A DNA stretch of 7,814 bases from Bacilli bacterium (GCA_028287455.1 JAQBPP010000050.1:1-7814), one strand, 5' to 3'; shown: positions 1 to 6,278, counted from the stretch's first letter. Made by a program: numbers and translations. The notes: generated from the letters alone by a model not told the origin.

Positions 1-2
1 CT

Positions 3-236
3 GGCAATAATCTGTTTGAAGCGAGCCAGAAGAACCATCTGCATTTTGAAGTGAAGGATCCGAACGGCAAATATGTCAACCCGACAACTGTGCTGCCGCC
101 TCGTGAGGGCAGTGTGGCCAAGGCTCCTGCAACAGCTGCCGGCCAGACTCCAGCTCCTGCTGCCAGCACGAATGCTTCGGCCAATGCCAGTACAACAGAC
201 AGCAGCGGATCATCGATGTCAACGCCTAACCAGTAA
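3..236 (+). CDS. C-terminal part of an M23-family peptidase, probably SpoIIQ
   Basis: The reading frame is open from the window edge, so the gene begins upstream and only about 77 codons are visible. The first 40 or so residues contain HLHFEV followed by KDPNGKYVNP. This is the end of a LytM/M23 metallopeptidase domain, with the HxH zinc-site motif intact and the usual 'NP..' close of the fold. After that comes a low-complexity tail of about 40 residues rich in Ala, Ser, Thr, Pro and Asn, with no further domain. SpoIIQ is the M23-type forespore membrane protein that pairs with mother-cell SpoIIIAH across the septum during engulfment. A gene of this kind directly before spoIIID is common in spore formers, which is the main reason for the SpoIIQ inference. 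The catalytic state cannot be judged because the first zinc-ligand motif lies outside the window. The alternative is another M23 peptidase involved in wall turnover. A strong terminator follows. Confidence 0.75.
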   Translation, partial: GNNLFEASQKNHLHFEVKDPNGKYVNPTTVLPPREGSVAKAPATAAGQTPAPAASTNASANASTTDSSGSSMSTPNQ

Positions 237-250
237 TCTAATAGTTCTAT

Positions 251-288
251 CAAAAGCAGCCCTGTTCTTAGGAGAGGGGCTGCTTTTG
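251..288 (+). terminator. Rho-independent terminator after the M23 peptidase gene
   Basis: A 12-bp perfect inverted repeat (caaaagcagccc / gggctgcttttg) encloses a 14-nt loop. The stem is GC-rich at its top, and the right arm ends in a short T run. It lies 14 bases after the stop codon and separates this gene from spoIIID transcription. The A-rich left arm could make it work in both directions. Confidence 0.88.
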
Positions 289-322
289 TGTTCACGGGCA
301 GGTGATTGTTCCATATAGCTTG

Positions 323-351
323 TCATAGAGTCGGGACAACCATCATAGAGT
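323..351 (+). repeat. Two TCATAGAGT direct repeats, 20 bp apart, upstream of spoIIID
   Basis: The 9-mer TCATAGAGT occurs at 323-331 and again at 343-351, a spacing of 20 bp or about two helical turns. The pair lies 17-45 bp upstream of the -35 element of the predicted spoIIID promoter, where an activator or repressor dimer could bind. A SpoIIID-like half-match (GGGACAACC) lies between the copies. Regulatory function is inference. Confidence 0.4.
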
Positions 352-367
352 AGGATTAGATGAACAG

Positions 368-395
368 GCATATGTAGTACACCCCCTCATATACT
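368..395 (+). promoter_or_regulatory. Sigma-E-type promoter of spoIIID
   Basis: GCATATG at 368-374 matches the sigma-E -35 consensus KMATATT in six of seven positions. CATATACT at 388-395 resembles the -10 consensus CATACAMT. The spacer is 13 nt, one short of the usual 14. In Bacillus subtilis spoIIID is transcribed by sigma-E RNA polymerase in the mother cell. The predicted transcript would start about 30 nt before the GTG start codon, leaving room for the ribosome binding site at 417-424. Confidence 0.65.
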
Positions 396-432
396 GTAAC
401 AGACATTGAAAGAAGTGGGGGAGGCGAAGCAA

Positions 433-741
433 GTGCACGACTACATCAAGGAACGCACCCTGAAAATCGGAGAGTACATCGTCGAGACCAAAAATACGGT
501 GCGCACGATTGCCAGAGAATTTGGGGTGTCGAAAAGTACCGTGCATAAAGACCTCACCGAACGGCTACCCGAGATTAATCCTGATTTGGCCAATCGCGTG
601 AAAGAAATTCTGGAGTACCATAAATCAATTCGTCATCTGCGCGGCGGCGAAGCAACGAAGAAAAAATACCGTAAAGATGAGAGCAAACGAAATATTGCAA
701 AAAACCTGACCATAGAAAGAGGAATTACCTCTCCGCTGTAG
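433..741 (+). CDS. spoIIID: SpoIIID, mother-cell sporulation transcription factor
   Basis: SpoIIID is a small DNA-binding protein that activates and represses many sigma-E-dependent genes in the mother cell and helps start sigma-K production. The 102-residue product begins HDYIKERT after the start Met and matches my memory of Bacillus subtilis SpoIIID over about 80 residues. It includes the helix-turn-helix at about residues 23-42 (VRTIAREFGVSKSTVHKDL), then PEINPDLA and SIRHLRGGEATK, followed by the basic C-terminal region. I chose the GTG at 433 because GGGGGAGG (417-424) stands 8 nt before it and the protein then starts exactly as in the family. A longer in-frame extension to 406 would run over that ribosome binding site. 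The last 20 or so residues (after KKKYRKDE) do not look like the Bacillus tail, and the protein is about 9 residues longer. A sigma-E-like promoter lies upstream; mbl follows 90 bases downstream with no clear terminator between them. Confidence 0.96.
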   Translation: MHDYIKERTLKIGEYIVETKNTVRTIAREFGVSKSTVHKDLTERLPEINPDLANRVKEILEYHKSIRHLRGGEATKKKYRKDESKRNIAKNLTIERGITSPL

Positions 742-775
742 AAAGAATGGATAGCGAATTAAGGTCTTTCTCTGT

Positions 776-820
776 CCAGGCCTTGGCGGTTCGCATAAAT
801 AGCCACCTGGCTAAGGAGGA
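776..820 (+). promoter_or_regulatory. Leader hairpin and ribosome binding site of mbl
   Basis: An imperfect hairpin pairs CCAGG (776-780) with CCTGG (806-810), with an inner TGGC/GCCA pairing (784-787 with 802-805) and a three-base bulge. AAGGAGGA at 813-820 follows directly and lies 11 nt before the mbl ATG. The hairpin has no T run, so it is not a terminator. It may protect or tune the mbl message after the upstream spoIIID part, which is a guess. Confidence 0.35.
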
Positions 821-831
821 ACACTTCGTTC

Positions 832-1869
832 ATGTTCGGTAAAGACATCGGTGTGGATTTAGGTACGGCAAATGTTTTAGTGTATGTGAAGGGCAAGGGG
901 ATTGTGCTGAACGAGCCGTCCGTAGTTGCGATTGACAGCGCAGCCGGTCGCGTGGTTGCGGTGGGCGAAGAAGCGCGCCGCATGTTGGGCAGAACGCCTG
1001 GAAATATAGAAGCGAAACGGCCTTTACGCGAGGGTGTTATCGCCGATTTTGAGATGACAGAGGTCATGTTGCGACACTTTATAGATAAAACGGTAGGCAA
1101 ATCGTTTTTGCTTGGACGTCCACGCGTCATGATTTGTGTCCCGGCTGGAATTACATCGGTGGAGAAAAAGGCGGTTCGCGAGGCGGCCGAACGATCTGGC
1201 GCCAAAGCACCGGTTTACTTGATCGAAGAGCCCAAGTCAGCCGCGATCGGAGCGGGACTTGATATTTTTCAACCAAGCGGCAGCATGGTGGTCGACATTG
1301 GTGGAGGAACGACTGACGTCGCAGTGTTAAGTCTGGGAGACGTCGTTACCTCCAATTCTATTCGGATCGCTGGGGACAAGTTCGACGAATCGATTATCCG
1401 TTATGTGAAGAGAATGTACAACCTGTTGATTGGGGAACGGACTGCGGAAGATATCAAAATCCGGGTCGCTTCAGTGTTTCCAAATGCCCGCCGCGAAGAA
1501 CTGGACATTCGCGGACGCGACATGGTGTCCGGCTTACCCAAAACGATTCAAATCAAATCAGAAGAAATCAGACTTGCTTTGGAAGAGCCGGTCGATGCAA
1601 TTATTGTGGCTGCGAAGAGCGTGCTCGAACGCACACCGCCAGAGCTTGCTGCAGACATCTTTGACAAAGGGATTGTGCTTACAGGCGGCGGCGCACTGCT
1701 GTTTGGACTTGACCAATTGATGATGGAGCAGCTGCAGATACCTGTACATATAGCAGATGAACCGATGTCCTGCGTAGTCCGCGGAACTGGAATCGCCCTG
1801 GAAAATCTCGACAAGATTGCGAAAACGATGAATACTAATAACCGCAAATTTAAGAAAAGAATCGGGTAA
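832..1869 (+). CDS. mbl: Mbl, MreB-family actin-like cell-shape protein
   Basis: Mbl is a bacterial actin that polymerises on the inner face of the membrane and guides the cell-wall elongation machinery of rod-shaped cells. The 345-residue product has the expected nucleotide-binding signatures: phosphate-1 loop near residues 7-20 (GVDLGTANVLVYVKGK region), phosphate-2 at about 153-166 (VVDIGGGTTDVAVL), and the adenosine motif LTGGGALL at about 283-290. The stretches GERTAEDIKI and SVLERTPPELAADI are typical of MreB/Mbl. Mbl rather than MreB or MreBH is chosen from the N-terminus, MFGKDIGVDLGTANVLVYV, and from its place between spoIIID and flhO, as in Bacillus subtilis. The start has AAGGAGGA 11 nt upstream. 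The last 15 or so residues (MNTNNRKFKKRIG) are basic and slightly longer than in Bacillus. It probably shares a transcript with the flanking genes. Confidence 0.96.
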   Translation: MFGKDIGVDLGTANVLVYVKGKGIVLNEPSVVAIDSAAGRVVAVGEEARRMLGRTPGNIEAKRPLREGVIADFEMTEVMLRHFIDKTVGKSFLLGRPRVMICVPAGITSVEKKAVREAAERSGAKAPVYLIEEPKSAAIGAGLDIFQPSGSMVVDIGGGTTDVAVLSLGDVVTSNSIRIAGDKFDESIIRYVKRMYNLLIGERTAEDIKIRVASVFPNARREELDIRGRDMVSGLPKTIQIKSEEIRLALEEPVDAIIVAAKSVLERTPPELAADIFDKGIVLTGGGALLFGLDQLMMEQLQIPVHIADEPMSCVVRGTGIALENLDKIAKTMNTNNRKFKKRIG

Positions 1870-1920
1870 GGGTGCACTCGGAATCCACGGGCTGACCCAG
1901 GAGGGAGGTTGTGTGAACGT

Positions 1921-2835
1921 ATGATACGAGGCTTATACACAGCGGCTTCCGGTTTAACCACCGGCGAACGGCTGCAGGATATGCTGGCAAACAATTTGGC
2001 CAATGCGAATACGAACGGCTATAAGGCACAAGACGGATTGGTTCAGGCGTTTCCCCAAGTGATGCAGTATGAACTCAATGGGAGTTCGGCAGCAGGAGCG
2101 AATGCTTTTGCGCCAGCGATTGGAACACTTGGGCAGGGAGCGTTTTTGCAGGAAATGGTGCCGCGCTTTACGCAAGGGAACTTGCAATCCAGCAGCAACC
2201 CTTACGCTTTTGCAATTGTGGACACGGCGCCGGATGCACTGCTGAATCCCACAGGTGCGCCTGGGCAAGGCGTGCAGTCGGTGGAGCGGTCTTTTTTTGC
2301 AGTGACTGATTTGGCAGGCAACACTTCATTTACGCGGGATGGCAACTTTTCGCTTGGGGATGACGGATTCCTGAAGACAGGCACCGGCGGCTATGTCCTC
2401 GCAGTCGATAACAATGGACAACCCATTGCGAATTCCCGCATTGGCGCAGATCCGGCAACCCAGCAGCCCGTAGCCTACGTGCTGGATCCGGCAACGAATC
2501 AGTATGCACCTGCTGCCAATTTGGGTGTCAATGCCAGCTTTGGAATCGCCACAGTATCCAATGCCGAACAATTAATGGATCAGGGAAATGGTGTGTATTC
2601 ACTTGGCAGTGCACAGTTGGTCGCGATTGGACAAGCTTTGCCAGCGAGCCCGAACGTGATCGCAGCGCCTGCTGGGGAAGTGCGCAATCGAATGATAGAA
2701 ACATCCAATGTGGATCCGGCCCAAACGATGACGCAAATGATTACTGTCATGCGGGCGTATGAAGCGAATACCAAAGTGATTAAAACGCTGGATGAGACTT
2801 TGCAGCATGCGGTCAATGATGTCGGCCGCGTATAA
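1921..2835 (+). CDS. flhO: FlhO, flagellar rod/hook-basal-body protein of the FlgG/FlgF type
   Basis: This is an axial flagellar protein that builds part of the rod linking basal body and hook; it is exported by the flagellar type III system rather than by a signal peptide. The N-terminus MIRGLYTAASGLTTGERLQDM followed by ANNLANANTNGYK (about residues 23-35) is the conserved rod/hook N-terminal motif. The C-terminus (SNVDPAQTMTQMITVMRAYEANTKV) is the matching helical tail that pairs with it. The 304 residues between them exceed the approximately 270 I recall for Bacillus FlhO, with a larger Ala/Gly/Asn-rich middle domain. I chose the ATG at 1921, 12 nt after GGAGG (1904-1908), because the family begins M-x-[RK]-GLYTA. 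The in-frame TTG at 1909 abuts the ribosome binding site and is unlikely. It follows mbl by 51 bases without a terminator. Confidence 0.93.
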   Translation: MIRGLYTAASGLTTGERLQDMLANNLANANTNGYKAQDGLVQAFPQVMQYELNGSSAAGANAFAPAIGTLGQGAFLQEMVPRFTQGNLQSSSNPYAFAIVDTAPDALLNPTGAPGQGVQSVERSFFAVTDLAGNTSFTRDGNFSLGDDGFLKTGTGGYVLAVDNNGQPIANSRIGADPATQQPVAYVLDPATNQYAPAANLGVNASFGIATVSNAEQLMDQGNGVYSLGSAQLVAIGQALPASPNVIAAPAGEVRNRMIETSNVDPAQTMTQMITVMRAYEANTKVIKTLDETLQHAVNDVGRV

Positions 2836-2949
2836 ACCTTCAGCATAAGACGAAAAAGAGGCAGAAAAAACATGCGTTCCTTTCGACGCGACTTTTGCCT
2901 GCAACTGAGCGAGTAAGGAATGGCCATTTTTTCTTGGGAGGACAAATAG

Positions 2950-3822
2950 ATGAGAGCATTATGGACGTCTGCCTCTGGTCTGCAGGCACAACAGGTGCAG
3001 TTGGATCTCTTGGCAAGCAACCTTGCGAATGTTAATACGACTGGCTATAAAGGCCAGCAAGCGAGTTTTCAGGAACTGCTGCAAGGGCAGTTCAGCACTT
3101 TGAACCTGACCGCGCAGGAAAACGGGTTATTGCCGCGCACCGGTGCGCCCGATTTGCGGCTTGCAAACGGCGTGCGGAATGTGAATGCGACGAATGATTT
3201 CAGCCAAGGCGTGATCACTGCCACCGGTCAGCCGTTTGACATGGCGATTCAGGGTGACGGTTTCTTCCAGCTGATGCGGCCGGAAGATGTTGGCCAGCCA
3301 GCGAATGCGCAGCAGCCCCTTTTTACGCGTGATGGACATTTTCAGTTGGATGCGAACGGCAGCCTGGTCAACGACAGCGGTTATCATGTGGTCGATCAAG
3401 TGACAGGACAGCCGATTGTGATTGATCCGCAAGCACTCAGCGGGGCTTCGATGAAGATTGACGGCCAAGGCAATATCCTGCTGGATAAAGGCGGGCAGGT
3501 GCAAAATGTCGGGGCAATCAACTATGTCCTGTTTCGTCCTACTGCAGATGCGAACCTCGCTTCGGTGGGGAATCAGATGTTTGCGCTGAAAGCAAGCAAC
3601 CAACCTGCCACGAGCCGGTATGTGGGCGCGTATTTTGTGACAGATCCGCTTGAGAAATCGAAGATCGGCACGATCAATCAGGGCAGTCTGGAAACGTCCA
3701 ACGTCGATGTGGGCAAAGCGTTCACTGACATGATTCAGGTACAGCGTGCCTATCAGCTCAATTCACGCGCCATCCAGACTACCGATCAGATGATGGGCAT
3801 GGCGAATAACATGAAGGCGTAG
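2950..3822 (+). CDS. flhP: FlhP, flagellar rod/hook-basal-body protein of the FlgG type
   Basis: FlhP is the partner of FlhO and another axial rod/hook-basal-body subunit, needed together with FlhO for a working flagellum in Bacillus subtilis. The 290-residue product starts MRALWTSASGLQAQQVQLDL and carries the signature ASNLANVNTTGYKGQQASF at about residues 22-40. A central QGDGFFQLMRP stretch is followed by LFTRDGHFQLDANGSLV, typical of FlgE/F/G D1 domains. The C-terminus is LETSNVDVGKAFTDMIQVQR plus AYQLNSRAIQTTDQM. It is closer to classical FlgG than its upstream neighbour, because DGFFQ and TRDG are better kept. The start is supported by GGGAGG at 2936-2941, 8 nt upstream. The 114-base gap after flhO contains an A/T-rich imperfect inverted repeat but no convincing terminator, so the two genes are probably cotranscribed. 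Confidence 0.94.
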   Translation: MRALWTSASGLQAQQVQLDLLASNLANVNTTGYKGQQASFQELLQGQFSTLNLTAQENGLLPRTGAPDLRLANGVRNVNATNDFSQGVITATGQPFDMAIQGDGFFQLMRPEDVGQPANAQQPLFTRDGHFQLDANGSLVNDSGYHVVDQVTGQPIVIDPQALSGASMKIDGQGNILLDKGGQVQNVGAINYVLFRPTADANLASVGNQMFALKASNQPATSRYVGAYFVTDPLEKSKIGTINQGSLETSNVDVGKAFTDMIQVQRAYQLNSRAIQTTDQMMGMANNMKA

Positions 3823-3835
3823 TGAACAAGGTAAG

Positions 3836-3865
3836 TTGGATACCGCCGTGCGCCTCATGTATAAT
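3836..3865 (+). promoter_or_regulatory. Sigma-A-like promoter of the phosphatidyltransferase gene
   Basis: A perfect -10 hexamer TATAAT (3860-3865) stands 18 nt after TTGGAT (3836-3841), a weak but acceptable -35. Transcription would start near 3872, about 20 nt before the TTG start. It gives the lipid gene housekeeping expression independent of the mbl-flhOP transcript. Confidence 0.65.
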
Positions 3866-3893
3866 GGGTAACGGTTAACGGGGGGGACAACTT

Positions 3894-4496
3894 TTGAAGC
3901 AATTGCCTAATGTTCTTACGCTGATTCGCATCGGATTGGTTCCGCTGTATTGGTTTGTGTTCTTTTCCCCCGTGCTGCATCATGATTATCTGGCTTTGGG
4001 CGTGTTTTTACTGGCAGGCGCTACCGATGTGCTGGATGGATTCATCGCGAGGCACTATCAGTTGGTGTCTCATGTGGGCATGCTGCTCGATCCGCTCGCA
4101 GACAAACTGATGATGCTGACAGTCGTGGCCTCGTTTTTGGTCGCTGGTCAGATTCCCTGGATTACCGCGTTCTTGCTGGTCTTTCGAGATGCGGCGATGA
4201 TTGCTTGCGGGATGTTTTTTCATTTTCGGGGGAAAAAGACGGTGCCGGCCACCATTTGGGGCAAATCGACCACTGTTCTTTATTACATTGGTTTTGTTGC
4301 CAATATCTTGAATTATCCTTATGCCCCGGAATTGCTGTGGGTCATCGTGTTATGCAGTTATGCGACCGGCTTCGTTTATTTATTTGATTTCCGCAAGTTG
4401 AACGGACTGCGCAAGCTGAGTTTTGATACGCTGCCGATCCTGACGGAGGAAGAAGAATACGTCCCGACCGAACCCCCGTGCGGCCCAGTTAAATAA
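3894..4496 (+). CDS. pgsA: CDP-alcohol phosphatidyltransferase, PgsA-like
   Basis: The likely reaction is transfer of a phosphatidyl group from CDP-diacylglycerol to sn-glycerol-3-phosphate, the committed step to phosphatidylglycerol, at the cytoplasmic membrane. The 200-residue protein has the full family motif DG-x2-AR-x8-G-x3-D-x3-D beginning at Asp48 (Asp48, Gly49, Arg53, Gly62, Asp66, Asp70), with Asp45 ahead of it. These residues bind metal and CMP. The N-terminus MKQLPNVLTLIRIGLVPLYW is the typical NxLTxxR entry into the first membrane helix. Several hydrophobic segments follow, then a soluble acidic tail with TEEEEY. The start is TTG, 6 nt after GGGGGGA (3881-3887). The substrate is not fixed by the motif, so a paralogue with another acceptor alcohol is possible; in many Bacilli the main pgsA lies elsewhere. 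It has its own promoter and terminator. Confidence 0.8.
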   Translation: MKQLPNVLTLIRIGLVPLYWFVFFSPVLHHDYLALGVFLLAGATDVLDGFIARHYQLVSHVGMLLDPLADKLMMLTVVASFLVAGQIPWITAFLLVFRDAAMIACGMFFHFRGKKTVPATIWGKSTTVLYYIGFVANILNYPYAPELLWVIVLCSYATGFVYLFDFRKLNGLRKLSFDTLPILTEEEEYVPTEPPCGPVK

Positions 4497-4531
4497 AAAG
4501 CACCCTGGCATCGGATGCTCGGGTGCTTTTT
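4495..4531 (+). terminator. Rho-independent terminator after the phosphatidyltransferase gene
   Basis: An 11-bp perfect inverted repeat (aaaaagcaccc / gggtgcttttt) encloses a 15-nt loop that itself contains GCAT/ATGC. The left arm begins inside the TAA stop codon, and the T run is followed by tatat. The A/T arms make it likely to work in both directions. It separates the lipid gene from fabZ. Confidence 0.9.
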
Positions 4532-4596
4532 ATATAAACCCACCTTTTCCCGGGATTGGTGAGATGTTGCTAGGTTGTACTGAAGGAGGACTTGTT

Positions 4597-5034
4597 ATGC
4601 TCACTACAGAAGAAATTATGCAAATTATCCCGCATCGGCCGCCCTTTTTGCTGGTCGACCGGATTGTTGAATTAGAATCCTTAAAACGAGCAGTCGGTAT
4701 CAAGAATGTCACGATGAATGAGCCGTTTTTTACCGGACATTTCCCAGGCTACCCGGTGATGCCCGGCGTGTTGATCGTCGAAGCGCTCGCGCAGGTCGGA
4801 GCGGTGGCCTTGCTGTCCGCTCCAGAGTTTAAAGGGCGCTTAGCGCTGTTTGCCGGCATTGACGGCGTACGCATTCGCCGGCAAGTGACGCCAGGGGACA
4901 CTCTCCAGCTGGAATTGGACATTACCCGGCTCAAAGGCACGATCGGCAAAGGCCAAGGCAAAGTGTTCGTCGGAGACAAGCTGGTGCTGGAAGGCGAATT
5001 AATGTTTGCCATAGTTAATGCTGAACAAAGTTGA
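4597..5034 (+). CDS. fabZ: FabZ, 3-hydroxyacyl-ACP dehydratase
   Basis: FabZ removes water from (3R)-hydroxyacyl-ACP to give trans-2-enoyl-ACP in type II fatty-acid synthesis, in the cytoplasm. The 145-residue product is the normal length and has the hot-dog fold signatures. IIPHRPPFLLVDRI lies at about residues 10-23, and GHFPGYPVMPGVLIVEALAQ begins at residue 47 and carries the catalytic His48 and Glu62. FAGIDGVRIRRQVTPGD follows near residue 90. I chose the ATG at 4597 because AAGGAGGA (4583-4590) lies 6 nt before it and the protein then starts MLTTEEIMQIIPHR, as in the family. An in-frame upstream extension would read through that site. No terminator is visible before the convergent gene that ends at 5046, and the first clear + strand terminator is at 5699. 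Confidence 0.97.
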   Translation: MLTTEEIMQIIPHRPPFLLVDRIVELESLKRAVGIKNVTMNEPFFTGHFPGYPVMPGVLIVEALAQVGAVALLSAPEFKGRLALFAGIDGVRIRRQVTPGDTLQLELDITRLKGTIGKGQGKVFVGDKLVLEGELMFAIVNAEQS

Positions 5035-5045
5035 TCGGTTCCCAC

Positions 5046-5657
5046 CTACGAAGGAAACGTTTTGTTCGTCAGATTGTTGTACATGTAGTGGATTTCTATG
5101 CCATTGCTGGCGACAATTTTGCGTTCTTTTACCAGCACGAAGCCAGCTTTGGCATAAATACGCTCCAACCGGAGCAGCTCAGCTTGAGTAGCATCTTTAT
5201 CAGCTATATCCGCATTAAATGGACAAGCTTCCAAAAACACGTGGTTTATCTGCAGGTTTTCTTTCAGCGCCTTCAGGATCAACGAGATAAATACATAGGA
5301 CAGCTTGTTGGCCCGGTAGTCCGGGGAAATTTCCAGCTGATTGAGCAAGGCAATTCTACTGCCGATTAGATTAAACTCGTCGGTATTCATCATCATCAAG
5401 GATTGCATGAGATTGTTCAGCGCTTGGAGCTTGTCGGTTGGATAGGCTAATAAGGACTGCACATAGTCGAGTATAGAAACGGGTTTCTCATCCAGTTGGA
5501 ACGTTTGGATGGCGGCAGTGCCTAGTTTGATTTTTGTCTTGAAAGCACCACTCAGGACCTTGATAAAATCGATATCCACATTGGTGACAAACTTTCCTTC
5601 CTGCAGTCTGACCTCGATGCTTTCAGTAGAAGCTGGAAAAGGATTTGCAGTGGTCAT
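5046..5657 (-). CDS. Divergent GNAT-like acyltransferase-type protein
   Basis: I do not recognise a named family. The 203-residue soluble protein has a C-terminal half that reads like a GNAT fold. A strand with LNQLEISPDYRANKLSYVF (about residues 105-123) sits where GNAT motif A (V.P.YRG.G.G) would be, followed by a helix (ISLILKALKENL), a strand (NHVFLEAC) and a typical late GNAT element YAKAGFVLVKERK (168-180). The Gly-rich acyl-CoA pyrophosphate loop is degenerate (YRANKLS), so acetyl-CoA binding is uncertain. The N-terminal 90 residues are not recognisable and include LMQSLMMMNTDEF. AAGGGTG stands 7 nt before the ATG. No cysteine-rich, membrane or signal segment is seen. It is convergent with fabZ and faces away from the small-membrane-protein cluster. 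The alternative is a non-catalytic GNAT-fold protein. Confidence 0.7.
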   Translation of the reverse strand: MTTANPFPASTESIEVRLQEGKFVTNVDIDFIKVLSGAFKTKIKLGTAAIQTFQLDEKPVSILDYVQSLLAYPTDKLQALNNLMQSLMMMNTDEFNLIGSRIALLNQLEISPDYRANKLSYVFISLILKALKENLQINHVFLEACPFNADIADKDATQAELLRLERIYAKAGFVLVKERKIVASNGIEIHYMYNNLTNKTFPS

Positions 5658-5698
5658 TCTCTCTCACCCTTATCAATCTCTCTAGTAAGATTTGAATT

Positions 5699-5728
5699 GG
5701 CATGATCCCCTGGGATCATGCCGTTTTT
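5699..5728 (+). terminator. Strong + strand terminator in the gap before cassette 1
   Basis: The perfect 10-bp inverted repeat ggcatgatcc / ggatcatgcc with a 4-nt loop is followed by GTTTTT. No + strand gene ends nearby. The first + strand gene upstream is fabZ (stop 5034), and the minus-strand GNAT-like gene starts 42 bases to the left. On the minus strand no T run follows, so it should act on rightward transcription only. It shares ggcatgat...catgccg plus a T run with the hairpin at 6721. Confidence 0.85.
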
Positions 5729-5831
5729 GATGTGTGATTCAGGGGCCGGGGGTTAACTAGAGGGTAAAACTTGATCATTAGAGATTGCTTAGATTTTTAT
5801 GGAAATTTTGTGTTAACTGTGTGATGCCTAT

Positions 5832-5918
5832 ATTTTTTGAAAATGTGTGTTTTCTGCGACAGCTTGGGAACTTTGTCCATACGTTTTCTTATGTTCGTAA
5901 ATATATTGGTTAGTGTTA
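5832..5918 (+). promoter_or_regulatory. Conserved promoter-like block of cassette 1
   Basis: This block aligns with 6881-6968 ahead of cassette 2. Shared elements in order are ATTTTTT.AAAA, TGTTTTCT, GCTTG..AACT, TTGTCCA(T/C)ACGTTTTC, exactly 12 variable bases, ATATATTGG and (T/A)TAGTG. Variable spacers between fixed elements suggest a promoter. AC at 5881 and AATATATTG at 5900 lie 17 nt apart, loosely like the sigma-K pattern AC-N16-CATAnnnTA, but the -10 lacks its C. A sigma-A reading (TTGTCC plus TATATT) would need a 23-nt spacer and is unlikely. The sigma factor is therefore uncertain; sporulation control is inference. Confidence 0.5.
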
Positions 5919-5940
5919 GTGAGAAAGGAGGTTTATTCAT

Positions 5941-6090
5941 ATGGAAAGACGTGAATTTCGTAATGCCGCTATTGTATTCCTGGTAATTTTCGTACTGTTC
6001 CTCCTTCTGGTGCCGGCAGCAACTGGTGGCTATGGCACTGGTGGCTATTCAGCAGCAGGATATCCATCTTATGGCGGCGCCTACTACTAA
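5941..6090 (+). CDS. Small single-pass membrane protein with Gly/Tyr-rich tail (A)
   Basis: This 49-residue product has three parts. A basic start, MERREFRNA, is followed by one hydrophobic segment at about residues 9-24 (AAIVFLVIFVLFLLLVP), then a tail TGGYGTGGYSAAGYPSYGGAYY made of Gly, Tyr, Ala and Ser. The charge distribution predicts the N-terminus inside and the Gly/Tyr tail outside the membrane in which it sits. AAAGGAGG (5924-5931) stands 9 nt before the ATG, so translation is well supported. Size and composition recall the tiny YjcZ-type sporulation membrane proteins of Bacilli, but in those the Gly/Tyr part normally precedes the membrane segment, so membership is only a suggestion. 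It is the first gene of a three-gene cassette, 39 nt before B, and is copied at 6994. Tyr-rich tails could be cross-linked in a spore layer (speculation). Confidence 0.85.
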   Translation: MERREFRNAAIVFLVIFVLFLLLVPAATGGYGTGGYSAAGYPSYGGAYY

Positions 6091-6129
6091 AAGATGATGC
6101 TTTATTATGATAGACAGGAGGGATAAATC

Positions 6130-6231
6130 ATGGGATGCTTCGGTGGATTTACCGTTTGGGCTGTTGTCTTCCTAATCATCTTCGTTCTCTTGCTCTTATT
6201 CCGCGAAGAAAGAGAAGAACGAGTGTATTAG
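6130..6231 (+). CDS. Small single-pass membrane protein with REEREER tail (B)
   Basis: This 33-residue product starts with MGCFGGFTVW, continues with a hydrophobic core AVVFLIIFVLLLLF at about residues 11-24 and ends in the charged tail REEREERVY. AGGAGG (6116-6121) lies 8 nt before the ATG. The core VFLIIFVL.LLL is shared with gene A (VFLVIFVLFLLL), so A and B are probably distant paralogues that differ in what flanks the membrane segment. The single Cys near the N-terminus has no signal sequence before it, so a lipobox is not supported. The near-identical copy at 7206 keeps sequence at both protein and DNA level, with several changes at third positions. It is cotranscribed with A and followed by C 47 bases later. 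The function is unknown; YjcZ-like by size only. Confidence 0.85.
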   Translation: MGCFGGFTVWAVVFLIIFVLLLLFREEREERVY

Positions 6232-6278
6232 TACTGATCGGACCGTAAATCATTTAAAGTGCTGGAGGTGAAAGATAA

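Noticed and set aside
2836..2949. Inverted repeat (AGGCA..AAAA / TTTTGCCT) and a 14-codon frame between flhO and flhP
   Set aside because: The hairpin is interrupted and lacks a T run, and the short frame has no ribosome binding site.
5048..5069. Near-palindrome ACGAAGGAAAC/GTTTTGTTCGT at the fabZ/GNAT junction as a terminator
   Set aside because: Pairing is interrupted by mismatches in the middle and no T run follows on either strand; it also lies in the coding end of the minus-strand gene.
5031..5369. Plus-strand frame opposite the GNAT-like gene
   Set aside because: Shadow of the minus-strand gene, which has the better ribosome binding site and fold signature; its Tyr/Phe-rich content is typical of antisense translation.
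6130..6231. Cys3 of B as a lipoprotein lipobox
   Set aside because: No hydrophobic signal segment comes before the Cys; the membrane segment comes after it.
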